Assembly: GCA_038239195.1 (NCBI GenBank)
Contig: JBBSEZ010000036.1
Location: forward strand, 1 to 35,952
Source of the DNA: JBBSEZ01 sp038239195
GTDB taxonomy: Bacteria; Planctomycetota; Planctomycetia; Gemmatales; Gemmataceae
Length of the DNA stretch: 35,952 bases
Direction: 5' to 3'
The position numbers were made by a program, and so were the translations under genes. Below the pieces are notes generated by a model that was not told where the DNA came from, made no database searches, and saw nothing but the letters and a program-made list of their open reading frames with translations. Shown in pieces: positions 33,699 to 35,952 of this stretch (position 1 is its first letter; every line of letters starts with the position of its first letter).

Positions 33699-34218
33699 AT
33701 GTTCGACGTTACCGACAGCCCCCCCGATCCTCTGAGCGCCTTGCTGGCGCCCGCGCTGCCTCCCGACGATCCCGCCTGGCGAGAGCAATTGCGGGCGCGC
33801 ACCTGGCAGGCCCTGCGCCGGCGGCGCCGCTGGCGGCACCTGACGGCAGCGGGCGGCCTGGCCACCTGCCTGCTCCTCGGGCTGCTTACCGTCTGCTGGG
33901 CGCCGCACGCCACGGCGCCGCGCGACGAGGCCTCGGTGCGCCTGCCTCCTCGCGCCAGGGACGAGCCGCTGCCCGCGCCCTCGGCGGTGGCGCTCGAGTG
34001 GCGCGCCCTGGAAGCGCCGGCCGGGTCAGGCAACGCTCTACGTCCAGGCGGGGGACCGCTACGTGAGCGAGGAGGCCGACCCGCAGTCGGCCCTGCGCTG
34101 CTACGCGGCCGCCCTCGACGAAGGCAAGCCCGACGACCTGAACGTCTCGGCGGACGATAGTTGGTTGCTCATGGCCATCAAGAACGCCCGGAAGAAGGAG
34201 ATTGCGGATGAGAAGTAG
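33699..34218 (+). CDS. Single-pass membrane partner of the sigma factor (frameshifted)
   Basis: The gene begins ten bases after the sigma-factor stop. Residues 1-45 are cytoplasmic and Arg-rich; a membrane segment follows (about 48-68, GGLATCLLLGLLTVCW). Near 34022-34027 the frame must shift by one base to continue as QATLYVQAGDRYVSEEADPQSALRCYAAAL and end at TAG 34216-34218. That ending resembles a TPR-like tail (ALRCYAAALDEG). Unrepaired, the first frame reads Arg-rich nonsense. Position and topology suggest an anti-sigma-like regulator, but no zinc motif is present. Confidence 0.6.
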
Positions 34219-34759
34219 TGTGACCGCGCTCGTGCTCGTGGCGATCGCCGCCGGAGGGGCCTGGGGACAGCCGTCCCATGCCAAGAAGGAGCAGCCCAAG
34301 GTGATGGAGGTGCCGGGGACGGCCCTCAAGCAGCCGGCCCTGGAAGTGGCGCTGGCCACGGCCCTCAAGGACAACCCCGATCTGAAGGTGGCGGCGGCCA
34401 AGCTCGCCGAGGCCGAGGCCCAACTCCACCGCGCTCGCCTCCAGGTGGTGCAGAAGGTGGTGTCGCAGCAGCGCGCGATCGAGCAGGCCCAGGCGGCGGC
34501 GAAGTTCGCCGAGGCGCAGTTCCGGCGCATCAAGTCCCTCCACGATACCGGGGCGGTCTCGAAGGAGGCGATGGCCCAGGCCGAGCAGCAACTGGCGACC
34601 GCCAAGGCCAACCTCGCCAACGCCCAGGCGGAGATGTCCTACCTGCTGGGCAAGCCACCGGGCAAGTCGGGCGCCGCGGTCGCTCAGGAGAGGCTGTTCG
34701 CGGACCTTCTCGCCCAGGAGCATTACGCGAGGGCCTTCGCGGTGGTGGTTAGGGCCTGA
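34208..34759 (+). CDS. Exported coiled-coil protein (TolC/HlyD-like helices), probably truncated
   Basis: This 183-residue protein has a signal peptide (about 1-20) and a long helical coiled coil (about 50-150; AEAQLHRARLQVVQ, then AIEQAQAAAKFAEAQFRRIKSLHDTGAVSKEAMAQAEQQL) like the hairpins of efflux-pump adaptors or TolC. ATG 34208 has AAGGAG seven bases upstream and overlaps the previous gene by eleven bases. An in-frame TGA (34757-34759) ends it. The same frame then continues without further stops through ATG 34772 into the next ORF, which suggests that the two were one protein. Confidence 0.7.
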   Translation: MRSSVTALVLVAIAAGGAWGQPSHAKKEQPKVMEVPGTALKQPALEVALATALKDNPDLKVAAAKLAEAEAQLHRARLQVVQKVVSQQRAIEQAQAAAKFAEAQFRRIKSLHDTGAVSKEAMAQAEQQLATAKANLANAQAEMSYLLGKPPGKSGAAVAQERLFADLLAQEHYARAFAVVVRA

Positions 34760-34771
34760 ATTCAGGGCCCG

Positions 34772-35134
34772 ATGGCCGACAAGGTTCGCAAGGCGCTCGA
34801 CCGGCCCGTCACCCTCAAGTTCACCAACGTGAGCGCCGAGAGGGTGCTGAAGGCCTTGCAGAAGGAGTGCCCCGACGTCCACGTCCGCACGGTCGGAAAG
34901 GGGGCCGCGTGGGACGAACCGATCACCGTCGATCTCAAGGGCGTGCCCCTGGGCGCCGGGCTACAGTTGCTCGAGGACGTGCTGGGCTACAGCATCGCGG
35001 TGCGCGAGTACGGTCTCCTGATCGCGCCCAAGGATCGCATGCCGACCGGGGCGGTGTTGCTCCACGCGTTCTGGAAGGGCAAGGTGGCCGCCGACAAGCC
35101 GGCCGCGGGGACCACCCCGGCGGCGCAGCGCTGA
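34772..35134 (+). CDS. STN/secretin-like small domain protein, probably the second half of the preceding gene
   Basis: This 120-residue ORF reads MADKVRKALDRPVTLKF, then VSAERVLKALQKECPDVHV, ITVDLKGVPLGAGLQLLEDVLGYSIAVREYGLLI, the beta-alpha-beta pattern of STN/secretin N-domains often found in planctomycete envelope proteins. It is in the same frame as the preceding ORF, 12 bases after its TGA. No signal peptide of its own is present, so alone it would stay in the cytoplasm. That favours a split gene over a separate one. Confidence 0.65.
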   Translation: MADKVRKALDRPVTLKFTNVSAERVLKALQKECPDVHVRTVGKGAAWDEPITVDLKGVPLGAGLQLLEDVLGYSIAVREYGLLIAPKDRMPTGAVLLHAFWKGKVAADKPAAGTTPAAQR

Positions 35135-35139
35135 GGCGC

Positions 35140-35193
35140 CCCTTCTTGCTTGGCGTTTCGCGAGACGAGAGCGCGAAACGTAAGCAAGAAGGG
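35140..35193. repeat. Long near-perfect hairpin
   Basis: Outer arms 35140-35151 and 35182-35193 (12 bp) and inner arms 35154-35162 and 35172-35180 (9 bp) pair with a small internal loop and a nine-base apical loop. There is no T-run. It may end the upstream transcript or be a dispersed repeat; AAGCAAGAAGGG words recur in Gemmata-type genomes (recollection). Confidence 0.75.
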
Positions 35194-35198
35194 CTCGC

Positions 35199-35228
35199 TT
35201 GACCGGCCTGGCGCCGGCGTGAGATAAT
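35199..35228 (+). promoter_or_regulatory. Sigma70-type promoter
   Basis: TTGACC (35199-35204) and GATAAT (35223-35228) are separated by 18 bases; each differs from consensus by one base. It lies about 50 bases before ATG 35278 and directly after the hairpin, so the last gene has its own start of transcription. Confidence 0.7.
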
Positions 35229-35277
35229 CCCCCGAGTGGGTATCGGCAGCCCCCATCCGCGTTGAGGAGATACGACG

Positions 35278-35895
35278 ATGCGAAAGACCGCGACCGCGCT
35301 CGTCCTGGTGGTCCTGGGGGCGGGCCTCGCCGGGGCCGAGCCCGCCCCGGCGAAGAAGGCCGAGGCGCCCAAGGGCCTCGAAGACGCCATCCAGATCATC
35401 CGGGCCCAGCAAGAAGACCTGGCCCGCCTGCGCGCCTCGCTGAAAAAAGAGGTGGACCGCAACCAGGCCCTCCTGAAAGAGACAGCCGCCCTGCGCGACC
35501 GGACGGTGGCGGCGGAGATCGTGCGGCGAACGGCGCTGGACCGGACCGCTCAACTCGAGAAGCAGGTCGCCGAGTTGGCCAGGGAACTGGCCCGGGCGCG
35601 CGCCGGGGCTGGCCCGGTGCGGGTGGGGAAGGCCCCGCCGCCCAACGACGTCGAGGGGCTCGTCAAGCGCATCGACGAAAAGACGGGGCTGTTCACGATC
35701 GACGTCGGCAGCGACGCGGGCCTTGCCGTCGGCCACACGCTGGAGGTATTTCGCCTCAAGCCCACCCCGAAATATCTCGGCACCGCCTCGCTCGTCGGCG
35801 TGGCGAAAAAGGAGTCGGTCGCCAAGATGCAGGGCCGGGCCAAAGGGCCCCTTCAGATCGGCGACCAGGTCGCCAGCCGCATTCTCCCCAGATGA
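35278..35895 (+). CDS. Exported coiled-coil protein with C-terminal beta domain
   Basis: This 205-residue protein has a signal peptide (about 1-20), a coiled coil (about 35-108; RAQQEDLARLRASLKKEVDRNQALLKE and AQLEKQVAELARELARARA) and a C-terminal beta-rich domain (about 122-203) with GLFTIDVGSDAGLAVGHTLEVFRL. The latter resembles the MreC/FlgT-type small barrels seen in envelope proteins. GAGGAG lies eight bases before the ATG. It has its own promoter. The function is unknown; an envelope structural role is inferred from export and coiled coil. Confidence 0.75.
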   Translation: MRKTATALVLVVLGAGLAGAEPAPAKKAEAPKGLEDAIQIIRAQQEDLARLRASLKKEVDRNQALLKETAALRDRTVAAEIVRRTALDRTAQLEKQVAELARELARARAGAGPVRVGKAPPPNDVEGLVKRIDEKTGLFTIDVGSDAGLAVGHTLEVFRLKPTPKYLGTASLVGVAKKESVAKMQGRAKGPLQIGDQVASRILPR

Positions 35896-35952
35896 CTGCC
35901 CAACCCCGTCAAGCGGGGGTCCGGCGGGGGGCGGTGCGCGCGGGCGCCGGGG

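Noticed and set aside
31525..34759. Recoding of TGA (for example as selenocysteine) at 31525 and 34757
   Set aside because: TGA ends many intact genes here, no SECIS-like hairpin was seen, and homologous positions would not be Cys. Nonsense mutations are simpler.

Overview
The window reads as chromosomal DNA of a high-GC planctomycete, most likely of the Gemmatales/Gemmataceae type. This rests on several things. There is a Ser/Thr-kinase fused to a formylglycine-generating-enzyme-like domain. There is a remnant that looks like an ISKra4-family transposase. There are two copies (one whole, one fragment) of a small protein family that is expanded in these genomes. Many intergenic palindromes are of the kind seen in this phylum. 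No rRNA, tRNA, CRISPR array, phage or plasmid gene was recognised.

Layout. 1-2250 (minus strand): two tandem McsA-like zinc/UVR proteins and the protein arginine kinase McsB, with a strong sigma70-type promoter and a hairpin terminator. 2251-8950: unlinked single genes (GT-C-like membrane protein, double-GNAT acetyltransferase, two alpha/beta hydrolases, a frameshifted SGNH hydrolase). 8960-14489 (minus): a tight three-gene operon encoding a DUF559/Vsr-like nuclease, a winged-helix-like protein and a 1069-residue protein with two P-loop ATPase domains (AAA/STAND-like plus HerA/FtsK-like). This is the best candidate for an undescribed, possibly anti-phage, system. 14751-17344 (plus): YugP-type Zn peptidase, DNA polymerase IV, secreted CHAP/NlpC-like protein. 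17423-19301 (minus): PP2C phosphatase with two small membrane proteins. 19381-20821: repeat-rich DNA around a secreted esterase.

20843-28186 (minus) is a complete Wsp-type chemosensory operon: WspA receptor, WspB, WspC methyltransferase-TPR, WspD, WspE CheA-REC hybrid and a WspF/CheB methylesterase. No WspR diguanylate cyclase lies beside it. The CheB receiver has lost its phosphoacceptor Asp. A palindromic repeat sits in the wspA-wspB gap and supplies the wspA stop codon; another is embedded in frame in the wspC linker.

28.4-34.8 kb is decaying or error-rich. It holds a transposase remnant, a kinase/FGE pseudogene with a deletion, a nonsense codon and a frameshift, an ECF sigma factor and its partner that are each frameshifted, and a split periplasmic protein. 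The window ends with a secreted coiled-coil protein behind a good promoter.

A recurring theme is long inverted repeats in gene borders whose arms are built from short tandem words (GTGACAAGG, TAGTCCTTAG, TAGTCCGTAG, GATGAACACA, CCCCTGGAACGC). In two places the word TAG at the repeat edge is the stop codon of the neighbouring gene. All functional calls come from reading the sequence; no database search was possible.
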